Below, in pieces: positions 35,249 through 44,341 of a stretch of 63,020 nt of DNA (its first letter is position 1; every line of letters starts with the position of its first letter). Source of the DNA: Roseofilum acuticapitatum BLCC-M154 (GTDB lineage: Bacteria; Cyanobacteriota; Cyanobacteriia; Cyanobacteriales; Desertifilaceae); NCBI RefSeq assembly GCF_030068475.1, contig NZ_JAQOSP010000074.1, forward strand, positions 1 through 63,020. Reading direction: 5' to 3'. A program made the translations under genes and the position numbers. The notes under the pieces are model-generated. The model made no database searches. It was not told where the DNA came from and saw nothing but the letters and a program-made list of their open reading frames with translations.

Positions 35249-35632
35249 ATGGAGTTAAAGTACCAAGACATCACTCAAAAAATAATCGGTGCATCATTTG
35301 AAGTCCACAACTTCCTTGGCAACGGGTTTCAAGAAGTCATTTATCAAAGAGCTTTAGCCTACGAATTAACACAAGCAGGGTTGAGTTTTGAGCGGGAAAT
35401 AGAACAACATATCTACTATAAGAATCTACCCAACCCGATTGGGACACGCCGCGCTGATTTTGTGGTAGAACATAAGGTATTGGTGGAATTGAAAGCAACT
35501 ATTCAGCTTGAAGGTGTGCATTTTGCTCAGGCTTTGAATTATCTGAAAGTCTATAAGTTAGAAGTGGGATTGTTGATTAATTTTGGCTCTAAAAGTTTGA
35601 CGTTTAAACGATTAATTCGTACTCCAAGCTAA
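35249..35632 (+). CDS. GxxExxY-family PD-(D/E)XK nuclease-like protein
   Basis: 127 residues, full length for the family. The name-giving motif is GFQEVIY (about residues 29-35), preceded by HNFLGN. The nuclease-like core has the Asp in RRADFVV and the ExK in LVELKA. The function of the family is unknown. It begins three bases after the palindrome at 35161-35246. Base composition does not stand out from the neighbours. The short gap suggests the palindrome and gene form one unit. Confidence 0.85.
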   Translation: MELKYQDITQKIIGASFEVHNFLGNGFQEVIYQRALAYELTQAGLSFEREIEQHIYYKNLPNPIGTRRADFVVEHKVLVELKATIQLEGVHFAQALNYLKVYKLEVGLLINFGSKSLTFKRLIRTPS

Positions 35633-35712
35633 GAAATTAAGTATAAATACAGAGTGTGGACGCGGCGGGAAAAGTTGACTAAAATGGCCAACAATCTTTT
35701 CTCCTCACGGCT

Positions 35713-38700
35713 ATGAAACGGATTAAACGGACGACTCTCCATTATCAAGATGATCGCTCGGATAAGATTTATGAGGTGGATTTGCTCTCGGCGGGTGATG
35801 ATGGCTATATCGTCAATTTTCGCTATGGTCGTCGGGGAGGTAATCTGAAAGAGGGGACGAAAACTTCTAAACCGGTATCTTTGCCGGATGCGGAAGTGAT
35901 TTTTGATAAGTTAGTTAAGGATAAAACGAAGAAGGGCTATCAGGATGTTACGGCTGCGGCTGAACCTGTTGCAAGTCGTGAGGAGATGACGCGGGACGAT
36001 CGCATCTTATCCTATCTCGAAGGCAGTCCACCGGACAATTGGCCCCTTGAGCGTATCATTTGGCGGGCGGGAGAGTTGCAACTGAGTGCCGCAACTCCGC
36101 ATCTGATTAAGCTTTTGGGGACGGGGGAACCGTTGCGAGATTATTGTATTGCCTATGCTTTGGGACAATTGGGAAATTCCGAAGCGCTGCCGGTATTGAA
36201 GCAGTTGGAGGAGAATGCATCAACGCCGGATTTTGTCAAGCGAATTGCGTTTGAGTCCATGTGGAAGTTGGGGGATGCTCGGACAAGGGAGGAGTTGCAG
36301 CAAAGGGCGCACGATCGCCTACCGACTATTCTACAAGAGGCGATCGCCACCGGAAACCCCGACACTCTCAGGGAAACCCTACAAACCTATCTCGATACCA
36401 AAGATTATCAACCCTTTCAAGCCTTACAAACCCTCTATCAAACTCACCTGGACATCACTCGTCCAGCCTTACACCAGTTTATCCGCACCGCCCCCCTCGC
36501 GCCTCCGAGTTTTAAACCTCTACGCCATCTATTTAAAATGGCAGAATATCGCCAAGATGCCGATTTTTTTGGCATTTTAGCCTGGCGGTTTGAGACGGGA
36601 AAAGCCTTTTATCATAAGGAACCCTACGCTATCCGCTTGCCCGATGGCAACTATTTACATCGATATGAGTGGCAACGTAACCGAGAAACCAAACGCTACG
36701 AACTCGTGCGAGATAACTTGATCGAAGAACAACAACGCCCCGATGCTCGCCTCGCTTATAATCAAGATACCCGCGATTATCTGCGAAGACGGGTATGGCG
36801 CACGCTGAGAAAATTAGGAGAACAAGGAGATTTAGACTATATTAATTTGGCGGTAAGAGTGCTGTTAGCCTACTCGGATGGGGATGCACAAAAGGTTCGA
36901 GAAAAGGTCTCGTATCAATGGACGCGAGATTGGCAAAGCATTGAGATTAAAAGATATTGGGATAAATATGCGGGTTATTTCTCCTTCAATCATATCCTTT
37001 ACAACAATAGTCCTCGCTATCATTGGCGGTTTGGCTGGAAAGCGTGGAAATGCTCAGGGGACTATAAACCGGGAGATGCTCCGCCAGAAGTTAGAGAGGA
37101 AGCTTTTCCGGAACTTTGGAATCAGCGCCCGGATGCTTTGCTGGAATTACTATTAAAAAGTCACTGTCATCCGGTGCATGAGTTTGCGGTGAAAGCATTG
37201 CAGGATAATCCGGACTTTTGCCAGCAGATACCGGTGCAGGATTTAGTGGGATTATTGAGTCAATCCTATGATGAAACGACAGAGTTTGCCTTTAATTGGG
37301 CGCGGCAACGGTATACTCCAGAAAATCCCGATTTTGATTTAGTTGTTGCCTTATTAAACTGTGGTTTTGCCCCGGCTCGCACGCAAGCGCAAGAGTGGAT
37401 AGACGCAAACCCAGATGTATTTGTGGCTTCGGCTGAATTCCTGTGTCAGTTGCTCCTGAGTCCCCATCTGGAAATTCAAGAGTTTTCGCGTCAGTTGCTG
37501 CGATCGCACCCCATCCCGGAAAATAGAACTAAAATTATCATCGGCTACATCATCTCTGAACTCATTAGCCTCACTACCGGAGACGCAGTAGCAGCCATAT
37601 CTGATACGCTCCTGCTACTCTTTGCCACTCCCCTACAAACCATTAGTTTACAAGTTATTCTCGACCTCCTCCAGCATCCGGTTGCCGAAGTGCAAACCCT
37701 GGGTGCAAGACTGCTGCACAACCATGAAACTCCAGCAACGGAGCTTCCGGTGAGCATTATCGAGTCGTTAATTGCGTCACCGGAAGAAGCTATCCGTACA
37801 ATTGGGGTAGAGATTTTTGGTCAATTGGGCGATCGCCAACTGCGAGAAGACTACCGAGATGCTATCATAGCCATGGCTGTCAGTGCGATTCCCGATCTAC
37901 GCCAATCCATTCAGCCTGTGATTTACCGTCTCGCCAACGGTCATCCTGATTTTAGCTTCCCCCTAGCCACAGAATTAATCAACTTTCTCCTCACTCCAGA
38001 ATCCCACGAAGGCGTTCACAAAGACCTGTTTTCCCTGCTCCATCTCCATCTTCCCGGATGGAAGGGCGAAATTTCCCCAGAGTTAACCTCAAGTTTGCTC
38101 AAGTCTAAGTCTGGCTTTGCTCAACAACTCAGTGGCGTTATCCTGGATGCAAACGTCCATCGCTGGGCGAAACACTGGTCAATTGCTGAAATTGTGCGCT
38201 TGGCGAGTCATGAAGTGTTAACAGTCAGGCAAGCCTCTTGGACAATGATAGAGCATAACCGCGATCGCATCAAAGCCTCCGAAGCCGAAAAATTAGCCGC
38301 CATCCGCATATTAGAAGCCAAATGGGAGGACTCGCGCAACTTTGCCCAAGACTTTTTCCAGCGCCAGTTTACCGATAGCGACTGGACTCCAGAAGTCATG
38401 GTTCTCCTCTGCGACAGTATCCGCGAAGACGTGCGCGAATTTGGCCGTCAGTTGGTTACCCGCACGTTCAAGGAACCCCAGGGGCAAGATTATTTACTTA
38501 AGTTTAGCGAACATCCCAGCACCGATATGCAAGCCTTCGCGAGCCAATATTTGCACAATCACGCCACCGACAACCCAGAGCAGTTAGAACATCTTAAACC
38601 CTATTTTATCACAGTTTTATCTCAAGTGAATCGGGGCCGGATGGCGAAACAGAAAGTCTTTCAGTTCTTGGAACAGGAAGCCCTGAAAAGTGAAGCCGCA

Positions 38701-38856
38701 GCCCAGGTGATTGCCGAAGTGCTAACTCGGCAGTCAGCGACAATGGCGATCGCCGATAAAGCCCAGTGTCTACAATTAATGTTACGCTTACACCAGCACT
38801 ATCCCCACATCCCCCTGCCCATTGAAGTCAAACCGGTGACAGAAATCCGACGTTAA
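35713..38856 (+). CDS. WGR-domain protein with HEAT-like repeats
   Basis: 1047 residues. The first 75 form a WGR-type domain (TLHYQDDRSDKIYEVDLL, then VNFRYGRRGGNLKEGTK; Tyr replaces the Trp of WGR). A long array of helical HEAT-like repeats follows, clear at LIKLLGTGEPLRDYCIAYAL and repeatedly up to the end. There is no signal peptide or membrane helix. WGR domains bind nucleic acid in PARPs and in MolR-like bacterial proteins. The next gene, 33 bp on, is a SWIM zinc-finger protein, so the two probably act together. Function unassigned. Confidence 0.8.
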   Translation: MKRIKRTTLHYQDDRSDKIYEVDLLSAGDDGYIVNFRYGRRGGNLKEGTKTSKPVSLPDAEVIFDKLVKDKTKKGYQDVTAAAEPVASREEMTRDDRILSYLEGSPPDNWPLERIIWRAGELQLSAATPHLIKLLGTGEPLRDYCIAYALGQLGNSEALPVLKQLEENASTPDFVKRIAFESMWKLGDARTREELQQRAHDRLPTILQEAIATGNPDTLRETLQTYLDTKDYQPFQALQTLYQTHLDITRPALHQFIRTAPLAPPSFKPLRHLFKMAEYRQDADFFGILAWRFETGKAFYHKEPYAIRLPDGNYLHRYEWQRNRETKRYELVRDNLIEEQQRPDARLAYNQDTRDYLRRRVWRTLRKLGEQGDLDYINLAVRVLLAYSDGDAQKVREKVSYQWTRDWQSIEIKRYWDKYAGYFSFNHILYNNSPRYHWRFGWKAWKCSGDYKPGDAPPEVREEAFPELWNQRPDALLELLLKSHCHPVHEFAVKALQDNPDFCQQIPVQDLVGLLSQSYDETTEFAFNWARQRYTPENPDFDLVVALLNCGFAPARTQAQEWIDANPDVFVASAEFLCQLLLSPHLEIQEFSRQLLRSHPIPENRTKIIIGYIISELISLTTGDAVAAISDTLLLLFATPLQTISLQVILDLLQHPVAEVQTLGARLLHNHETPATELPVSIIESLIASPEEAIRTIGVEIFGQLGDRQLREDYRDAIIAMAVSAIPDLRQSIQPVIYRLANGHPDFSFPLATELINFLLTPESHEGVHKDLFSLLHLHLPGWKGEISPELTSSLLKSKSGFAQQLSGVILDANVHRWAKHWSIAEIVRLASHEVLTVRQASWTMIEHNRDRIKASEAEKLAAIRILEAKWEDSRNFAQDFFQRQFTDSDWTPEVMVLLCDSIREDVREFGRQLVTRTFKEPQGQDYLLKFSEHPSTDMQAFASQYLHNHATDNPEQLEHLKPYFITVLSQVNRGRMAKQKVFQFLEQEALKSEAAAQVIAEVLTRQSATMAIADKAQCLQLMLRLHQHYPHIPLPIEVKPVTEIRR

Positions 38857-38889
38857 TCATCATTTTATTCAAAATTTGAGGTCAACCTT

Positions 38890-40530
38890 ATGGAATTTGC
38901 CTATTCATACCACGGCAGCACAGCCGTTAACAACCAGGGAAATAATACCCAAATGTCTTTTTCCCCCGACACCAAACGCCCCCCCACCTATTTTATCGGC
39001 GAATTGGGCAAAAGTGTCGCTTTTCGAGAAGCCATTAGCGCCTTACATGATGTCGTTGTCTCTGATTTGCGCTACCAACCCAAGGACAACGAAGACTATA
39101 AAGAATGGGCACAAAAACAAGAAGATCTAGAATGGCAATCTTTTGCCGTACAGAAAGCAGAAGTCGCTGCCCAAATGAGCGCCATTCGTGAAGAACTCAC
39201 TCAAATTGGTTCTCGCAGTTATAAACGGTGGAAGCCCTATTATGATGCGAGAGAAAAGTTTCGTCGCTATGTCTGGAAAAAACAACTCGATTTCTATTTT
39301 GTCTTCGATCCTGTGATTACGGTTCATCCCGATGAACTCTTTTTTGAATGCTTCAGCCAAGATGAATCCAGTTACGGCAGACTGGGGGCAAGCTACGACG
39401 TATTTAAGAATATTAATGAATTCGCCTGCGGTACGACCAATATCGACTATTCTGCCGCCCTTTATGATGAATTTCAAAAAATCAGAAGCTACAAAACCAC
39501 CCAATTTCAGGTCGATCCTTCTGGGTTTGAAGTGCAAACCACCCACGAAGAGACATTCAAAGAAGTAAAAATCGATTTACCGGAGAGTTGGGTGAGAGGC
39601 TTTTTACAGGTAAGTTCTGCCATGTCACTTCCGGCAACTACCTTTGATTTACACCCCATGGATATCCACAATATCTGCCTGATTCTCCGACGCAACAAAG
39701 AGAAAAAGGGGCCGCGTAGTTTACGCTATATCCTGGAACCGGGACAACCGATTAAAGTGGTGTTCGATCCTTGGAATAAAGAGGTCATTTGTTGGCGATC
39801 GCCCTATACTGGTAATAATAGCCAAGAAATCCGCGTCTGGGGTCGTCGCCGTATCCATATTTTAGAGCGCTTAATTCCCATTGCCCAAAAATTCACCGTT
39901 CATCTTTTGGGTACAGGAATGCCATCTTTCTACGTCGCTGATTTAGGCGATATGTCCTTTACATTAGGCCTATCGGGATGGACAGCCAATGACTGGTCAA
40001 GTTCCGGCAACTTTGACCTCATGGCTCCCCGCGCCGATGTCGATGAATGGACACAAAAAATAATCTTTGATGCCCTCAGAGAAACTTGGGCAGAAACCCC
40101 AGCAAGTCTGGCTCAACGGTTAGGATTAAGTCAAACAGCCGTATTAGGAGCCTTGGGAGCCTATACCCAAGCCGGACGCGCCATTTATGACCTGAATAAA
40201 CAAGTCTATCGCCTCAGAGAATTGAGCCGCGAACCCTTACCCATGGAGCGCCTACGCTTTGCCAATGAGCGGGAGGAAAAAGCGACTCGTTTCTTAAGTG
40301 AAAATCAAGTGCAAGTGGGCAGCGTAACGGATTCTGGCGGCGCTTTACTTCTCCAAGGAACCGTTCGTGAAAAAGGAAAAACCTACGCGCCCAACTTGAC
40401 AATTGATCGAGATGAGCGTATACTTAAAGCTGAATGTACTTGCAATTGGCATCAGCAAAATAAGCTGTATAAAGGCCCTTGCGAACATATCTTGGCATTA
40501 CGGATGCATCACGCCCGTTTGTGTCAATAA
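38890..40530 (+). CDS. SWIM zinc-finger protein, partner of the WGR-HEAT protein
   Basis: 546 residues. The carboxyl end has a SWIM zinc-binding motif: Cys-Thr-Cys in LKAECTCNWHQQ and Cys-Glu-His in KGPCEHILALR (CxCx(n)CxH). Just before it, an SLAQRLGLSQTAVLGALGA stretch looks like a winged helix-turn-helix. The amino 350 residues are unassigned. The start ATG follows GAGG by a few bases, 33 bp after the WGR gene, implying one transcript. In E. coli a WGR protein (MolR) and a SWIM protein (YehQ) lie in one locus with an AAA and a VWA gene; those last two are absent here. Confidence 0.8.
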   Translation: MEFAYSYHGSTAVNNQGNNTQMSFSPDTKRPPTYFIGELGKSVAFREAISALHDVVVSDLRYQPKDNEDYKEWAQKQEDLEWQSFAVQKAEVAAQMSAIREELTQIGSRSYKRWKPYYDAREKFRRYVWKKQLDFYFVFDPVITVHPDELFFECFSQDESSYGRLGASYDVFKNINEFACGTTNIDYSAALYDEFQKIRSYKTTQFQVDPSGFEVQTTHEETFKEVKIDLPESWVRGFLQVSSAMSLPATTFDLHPMDIHNICLILRRNKEKKGPRSLRYILEPGQPIKVVFDPWNKEVICWRSPYTGNNSQEIRVWGRRRIHILERLIPIAQKFTVHLLGTGMPSFYVADLGDMSFTLGLSGWTANDWSSSGNFDLMAPRADVDEWTQKIIFDALRETWAETPASLAQRLGLSQTAVLGALGAYTQAGRAIYDLNKQVYRLRELSREPLPMERLRFANEREEKATRFLSENQVQVGSVTDSGGALLLQGTVREKGKTYAPNLTIDRDERILKAECTCNWHQQNKLYKGPCEHILALRMHHARLCQ

Positions 40531-40839
40531 GATAACCTAAAATCACACGATCTAACCGTTGGCAAACAGCCTTGCAATCTGGGCGGTGCATCGCCGCTCT
40601 TGCGCTTAGTCTATCCATGCATCACTAGCCTGCTCGTGACTGTACGGTTCTCAGGCTAGGGTGTATATTTCAGTTTGACTTCTTAGAAGTAAATGAAACA
40701 CCCTAGCCTGGAACCGCTTGAGTTGAGCAGTCTAGTCCGAGGAGTTTACGAAGGGGCAACCAATGGCTTTAGGTCGTGTAGTTTATGGTTTTTTAGATTA
40801 AAGGTAGGGGCAAAAAATGTTTCACCCCTACGTTCAATG
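40531..40839. other. Gene-free region with a strong hairpin; possible ncRNA or IS remnant
   Basis: About 310 bp with no convincing frame. The arms at 40645-40664 (CGGTTCTCAGGCTAGGGTGT) and 40698-40716 (ACACCCTAGCCTGGAACCG) form a 19-bp stem with one bulged T around a 33-nt loop, itself holding CTTCTTAGAAG. A GTAGGGG/CCCCTAC palindrome follows (40804-40831), next to the MITE. It may be the decayed end of an IS200/IS605-type element or a structured RNA. Confidence 0.5.
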
Positions 40840-41013
40840 TAATATCAAATCCGCTTGTTCATGTCCGCGAAGCAGAAATACACTCATTAAGGAGCTAGGG
40901 AGCGAGACGCTCCCACTCCTTAATCTTAAAGGTTTTGGGAGTGCGGGCATCTTGCCCGCTAGTTATACCCATTTCTCCCCGCTAGTTATACCCATGTACC
41001 GGATTTAATATTA
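40840..41013. mobile_element. Family 1 MITE, copy 2
   Basis: The ends TAATATCAAATCCG (40840) and CGGATTTAATATTA (41000-41013) are near-perfect inverted repeats. The interior keeps the hairpins GGGAGCGAGACGCTCCC and GCGGGCATCTTGCCCGC. A 17-bp direct repeat CCGCTAGTTATACCCAT occurs twice near the right end. No open frame. Confidence 0.75.
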
Positions 41014-41099
41014 TTTTTTACTAATTCCTGCGGAAGCGATCGCCCAACCCCAGTAGAGATTAAGGTAAGCTATGAATATCACATCACACGACTCTACCC

Positions 41100-41456
41100 A
41101 TGTCTGACTCTAACGCCATCCACGAAACAACCCTCACCCTCCAGCTCAACCCCCAATATTATCAACTCCTCGAAGAAGCCGCCACCTTAACTGGATTAAG
41201 CGTAAGCGATTATATTATACATCATGCTCTGAGTTCGGCGATCGCCCACACCGCCCTGTACCGCTCATCCCAGTCACCCCAACCCAAACCAGACACTGAA
41301 CCCACTGAATCACCAGAATCTGAACCCACACCAGACCCCCTAGCCGCTATCCTCGACAATAATACTCAAGACCTTCATAACCTCGCCAAAGGCATCCTAT
41401 CGACCCTAGCGTGGTCATCCTCAGAAATCCTGCAAAAAAGCCAAAACTCCAAATAA
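41100..41456 (+). CDS. DUF1778-type (TacA-like) antitoxin, orphan
   Basis: 118 residues. The amino 45 residues resemble a ribbon-helix-helix DUF1778 domain (TLTLQLNPQYYQLLEEAATL, GLSVSDYIIHHAL). The middle is a Pro/Glu/Ser-rich linker and the tail is short and helical. Such antitoxins pair with GNAT acetyltransferase toxins, but none is present. The TAA stop at 41454-41456 is also the first bases of the MITE end, so the natural carboxyl end may have been lost. Confidence in the fold is moderate. Confidence 0.6.
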   Translation: MSDSNAIHETTLTLQLNPQYYQLLEEAATLTGLSVSDYIIHHALSSAIAHTALYRSSQSPQPKPDTEPTESPESEPTPDPLAAILDNNTQDLHNLAKGILSTLAWSSSEILQKSQNSK

Positions 41457-41622
41457 TATCAAGTCCGGTTTCCGCAAGCGGACATGAAAATGTGTTAAGA
41501 AGCGGGCAAGATGCCCGCACTCCTCGAATTCTTTGATATGACTGGAGTGGGAGCATCTTACTCCCTGGATTTTTAATTAGGGTATTTCCGCTTCGCGGAC
41601 ATGAATAAGCGAACTTGATATA
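41455..41622. mobile_element. Family 1 MITE, copy 3
   Basis: The inverted ends are ATATCAAGTCCG (41457) and CGAACTTGATAT (41610-41621). It contains the hairpins TTTCCGCAAGCGGACATGAA, GCGGGCAAGATGCCCGC, a slightly broken GGGAGCATCTTACTCCC and TTCCGCTTCGCGGA. It is the reverse complement of 24529-24733, with one instead of two copies of the 53-bp block. It follows directly on the DUF1778 stop codon. Confidence 0.75.
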
Positions 41623-41628
41623 ACTCCC

Positions 41629-41654
41629 GTAGGGGCTAAATCTGTTCGCCCCTA
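41629..41654. repeat. GTAGGGGC/GCCCCTAC palindrome
   Basis: GTAGGGGC and GCCCCTAC enclose an 10-base loop, between the MITE and the end of adhE (the adhE stop is at 41669). It may end the adhE transcript, but no T run is seen. Confidence 0.5.
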
Positions 41655-41668
41655 CATCAGGTCTCACG

Positions 41669-44341
41669 TTAGCCAGAAACCTCCGTTAAACGCTCCACCG
41701 GAGAAACCAAAGCCTCACCATTAGACCCATTCACGCTCACATCCAAATTCCCGTGATACGCATCAATCAACAACTGTTTCAAGTCCGTAATCAAGGGATA
41801 GCGAGGATTTGCGCCCGTACATTGGTCATCAAACGCCTGATCCGCCACCTGATCGATTTGGGCAAAAAACGCCCCTTCATCCTCCTTAATCACCTCCTTA
41901 ATACTAGAGGGAATCCCCACCTTACCCTTCAAATCTTCCACCGCTTGAATCAGCAGAGAAACCTTCTCATCTTCCGTCTCTCCCCCTAAATTCAGATAAT
42001 CTGCAATCCGAGAATAGCGCCAGCGAGCATTAGGATATTTATACTGAGAAAACGTCGCTTGCTTAAAGGGTGCATCCGTAGCATTGTACCGAATCACATG
42101 GGAAATCATCAGCGCATTCGCCAACCCATGGGGAATCTGGAAAGTCCCCCCCAACTGGTGAGCAATCGAGTGACAAATGCCCAAAAAACCATTCGCAAAC
42201 GCCATTCCCGCCATAGTCGAAGCATAATGCATTTTTTCCCGTGCTTTCGGCGCATCCGCTCCTTTTTCATAAGCATCCGGTAGATACTTGAAAATCAACC
42301 GAATGGCTTCCAGGGCCAATCCATTCGTATACTCAGACGCTAACACGGAAACATAGGCTTCCATCGCATGGGTTAAAGCATCAATCCCCCCAAAAGCCGT
42401 TAAACTCTTGGGCATATTTAACACCAATTCCGGATCGACGATCGCCATATTTGGCGTTAAAGCATAATCCGCCAGAGGATACTTAATATGATTGCGGCGA
42501 TCGGTCACCACCGCAAACGGAGTCACCTCCGAACCCGTACCCGAAGTCGTCGGAATCGCCACCAGGATTGCCTTCTCACCCAAAGGCGGCAGCTCATACA
42601 CCCGCTTCCGGATATCCATAAACCGCATCGCCAACCCCTCAAACTCAATCTCTGGATGCTCATACAACAACCACATAATCTTCGCCGCATCCATCGGAGA
42701 CCCACCCCCAATAGCAATAATCACATCCGGGTTAAACGTCTTCATCAACGTCAACCCTCGGTTCACCGTATCCAAAGACGGATCGGGTTCCACATCATAA
42801 AACACATCATACTTCAGGCCAATCTCTTCCAGGGCCTCCTCCAGAGCATTGGTGATGCCCAGATCGTACAGAGGCTTATCGGTAACAATAAACGCCCGCT
42901 CTTTGCCCGCCAACTCCCGAATCGCCACCGGCAGCGAACCATACTTAAAATACACCTTGGGCGGAATCCGGAACCAGAGCATATTTTCCCGCCGTTCAGC
43001 CACTGTCTTAATATTCAACAGGTGCTTGGGTTCCACGTTCTCACTAATGGAGTTGCCGCCCCAGGTTCCGCATCCCAACGTCAAAGAAGGATCGAGGCGG
43101 AAATTGTAAATATCCCCGATCGCCCCCTGGGAAGACGGCGTATTAATCAACACCCGTGCCGCTTGCACCCGGTCTTCAAACCGCTTGATATGCTCCGCAT
43201 TCGAGGTCGCCGTATACAACGCTGCCGTATGACCCCGACCCGCAAAGGCCACCAACCCCCGTGCTTTCTCCACCGCATCCTCAAAATCTTTTGCCCGATA
43301 CATCGCTAAAATCGGGGACAACTTTTCATAAGAAAACGGCTCTTCCGGGCCAATTTTCTCCACTTCTGCCAAAATCACCCGCGTTTGTTCCGGCACTGAA
43401 AATCCGGCCAGTTCCGCCAATTTCTGCACCGGTTGTCCCACAATTTCCCCATTCAAGCGCCCATTCACCAACACCTTGCTGGCTAATTTTTCCCGCTCTT
43501 CCGGAGTGACAAAATAAGCGCCTCTAGCAATAAACTCTTCCCGCACTTCATCATACACTTTATCCTCCACAATCACCGACTGTTCGCTGGCGCAAATCAT
43601 GCCATTATCAAACGTCTTACTCAAGATAATCGAAGACACCGCCATCTTAATATGAGCCGAAGCATCAATCAGCGCTGGGGTATTTCCAGCCCCCACACCC
43701 AAAGACGGATTCCCCGAAGAATAAGCCGCTTTCACCATTCCCGGCCCGCCTGTGGCCAAAATCAGCTTAATATCAGGATGTTGCATCAAAGCCTGAGACA
43801 AAGGAACCGTCGGCTCATCAATCCAACCAATAATCCCCTCTGGCGCACCCGCTTCTACTGCCGCTTCTAGGACAATTCTCGCCGCTTCAATCGTGCATTG
43901 TTTCGCCCGTGGATGGGGAGAAAAAATAATCGCATTTCGGGTTTTTAAGCTAATCAACGCCTTGAAGATAGCCGTTGATGTCGGATTCGTTGTTGGCACA
44001 ATTCCCGCTAAAATTCCTACGGGTTCGGCTATTTTCTGAAATCCAAAGGACTTATCCTCTTCAATTACCCCACAAGTATTTTCTTGCTTATACTTGTTGT
44101 AAATAAATTCAGAGGCAAAATGATTCTTAATCACCTTATCTTCTGCTACGCCCATCCCCGTTTCTTCAACTGCCATTTTTGCTAAGGGAATCCGAGCCGC
44201 ATTCGCCGCCAGAGCTGCTTTCTTGAAAATGTGATTCACCTGCTCCTGACTATAGGTTGCGTACTGCATTTGAGCCGTTTTCACACGACTAATTAGGGCT
44301 TCTAGTTCTTCCAGGTTCGTAATCTTAGTTTGCGTGACCAT
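41669..44341 (-). CDS. adhE: AdhE, bifunctional aldehyde/alcohol dehydrogenase
   Basis: 890 residues from the ATG at 44341 (MVTQTKITNL); an in-frame start 14 codons upstream is less likely. The amino half is a CoA-acylating aldehyde dehydrogenase with the catalytic Cys in NGMICASEQSV. The carboxyl half is an iron-type alcohol dehydrogenase with GGGSPMDAAKIMW and metal ligands in GGIDALTHAMEA and HSIAHQLGG..PHGLANA. It turns acetyl-CoA into ethanol, oxidising two NADH, and competes with HoxEFUYH for reductant in dark anoxia. Both modules look intact. Confidence 0.96.
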   Translation of the reverse strand: MVTQTKITNLEELEALISRVKTAQMQYATYSQEQVNHIFKKAALAANAARIPLAKMAVEETGMGVAEDKVIKNHFASEFIYNKYKQENTCGVIEEDKSFGFQKIAEPVGILAGIVPTTNPTSTAIFKALISLKTRNAIIFSPHPRAKQCTIEAARIVLEAAVEAGAPEGIIGWIDEPTVPLSQALMQHPDIKLILATGGPGMVKAAYSSGNPSLGVGAGNTPALIDASAHIKMAVSSIILSKTFDNGMICASEQSVIVEDKVYDEVREEFIARGAYFVTPEEREKLASKVLVNGRLNGEIVGQPVQKLAELAGFSVPEQTRVILAEVEKIGPEEPFSYEKLSPILAMYRAKDFEDAVEKARGLVAFAGRGHTAALYTATSNAEHIKRFEDRVQAARVLINTPSSQGAIGDIYNFRLDPSLTLGCGTWGGNSISENVEPKHLLNIKTVAERRENMLWFRIPPKVYFKYGSLPVAIRELAGKERAFIVTDKPLYDLGITNALEEALEEIGLKYDVFYDVEPDPSLDTVNRGLTLMKTFNPDVIIAIGGGSPMDAAKIMWLLYEHPEIEFEGLAMRFMDIRKRVYELPPLGEKAILVAIPTTSGTGSEVTPFAVVTDRRNHIKYPLADYALTPNMAIVDPELVLNMPKSLTAFGGIDALTHAMEAYVSVLASEYTNGLALEAIRLIFKYLPDAYEKGADAPKAREKMHYASTMAGMAFANGFLGICHSIAHQLGGTFQIPHGLANALMISHVIRYNATDAPFKQATFSQYKYPNARWRYSRIADYLNLGGETEDEKVSLLIQAVEDLKGKVGIPSSIKEVIKEDEGAFFAQIDQVADQAFDDQCTGANPRYPLITDLKQLLIDAYHGNLDVSVNGSNGEALVSPVERLTEVSG

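Noticed and set aside
42488..43309. 273-residue frame on the plus strand inside adhE
   Set aside because: It is antisense to a clear AdhE with intact motifs. Its Arg/His/Pro-rich composition is typical of a shadow frame.
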